Source: Geodermatophilus sabuli (GTDB lineage Bacteria > Actinomycetota > Actinomycetes > Mycobacteriales > Geodermatophilaceae). From it: a stretch of 64,000 nucleotides of DNA. The notes below the pieces were generated by a model, which was given only the letters and a program-made list of their open reading frames with translations, searched no databases and had not been told where the DNA came from. Positions within the stretch are counted from its first letter, which is position 1. Every line of letters starts with the position of its first letter. Below, piece after piece: positions 63,843 to 64,000 of the stretch. The position numbers were made by a program, and so were the translations under genes. The stretch is from positions 372,001-436,000 of the forward strand of contig NZ_OBDO01000001.1 of NCBI RefSeq assembly GCF_900215145.1, written 5' to 3'.

Positions 63843-64000
63843 GCCGTGTCCTGGTCCGGTGACTGACGGCAGGGTCGCGACCGCCATCACCCACCACCCC
63901 CTGCCGGTCAGCGCCGTGCCATCGAGAGCGCGAGCGACTGATCGACGTCGACCTGAGCGACGACGCGTCCGCGTCCTCGAGCCGGTTCTCGCAGCCGCCG
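63843..64000. other. Right edge, no gene identified
   Basis: The final 158 bases carry no recognisable coding start or end. Confidence 0.4.

Overview
The window comes from a high-GC actinobacterium. The ppdK to dnaG to tRNA-Asn backbone, F420- and mycofactocin-type enzymes, GTG/TTG starts and ATGA gene overlaps all fit; a Geodermatophilaceae-like organism is a guess that only a database search could settle. Positions 1-6626 are ordinary housekeeping chromosome: pyruvate phosphate dikinase (5' end outside the window), a YdcF-type protein, DNA primase with two coupled unknown genes, a YtxH protein and tRNA-Asn(GUU). Everything to the right looks accessory, with broken genes, an IS110 remnant, tRNA 3'-end relics, a 1,068-bp duplication and many catabolic operons.

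Positions 8129-17901 hold an aromatic-degradation block. A minus-strand series encodes a ThDP enzyme, a CYP199-like cytochrome P450, hydroxyquinol 1,2-dioxygenase, maleylacetate reductase and a salicylate-hydroxylase-type flavoprotein. The plus strand carries a solute-binding lipoprotein, a phthalate-family FMN/2Fe-2S reductase (probable P450 electron donor) and an IclR regulator. The logic is demethylation and oxidative decarboxylation of a (methoxy)hydroxybenzoate to hydroxyquinol, ring cleavage to maleylacetate, then 3-oxoadipate. Two tRNA 3'-end-like direct repeats flank this block, and a 16-bp motif recurs at its two control points.

Positions 19.7-64 kb hold a second, larger catabolic region with at least nine transcription units. 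It contains two mycofactocin-type SDRs and three other SDRs, two F420-NADP reductase-like proteins, an F420-type luciferase-like oxidoreductase, a Baeyer-Villiger-like flavoprotein, a two-component FMN monooxygenase with flavin reductase and ribBA, two acyl-CoA ligases, six crotonases (one like 6-oxocamphor hydrolase, two an exact duplicate pair), a thiolase-fold/DUF35 pair, a true thiolase, a CocE hydrolase, a PEP-mutase-family lyase, a ribose-type ABC importer and an MHS-family permease. Together these suggest CoA-dependent breakdown of an alicyclic ketone, perhaps terpenoid-like; the substrate is not known from sequence.

The most unusual signal is an operator-like motif, TGGACGANNNNNGTCA or a close palindromic variant, found ten times between 21 and 60 kb and upstream of nearly every transcription unit there, often with a TATGGT -10-like box just after it. 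One copy sits between a TetR gene and a crotonase, so that TetR protein is the leading candidate regulator of a local regulon.
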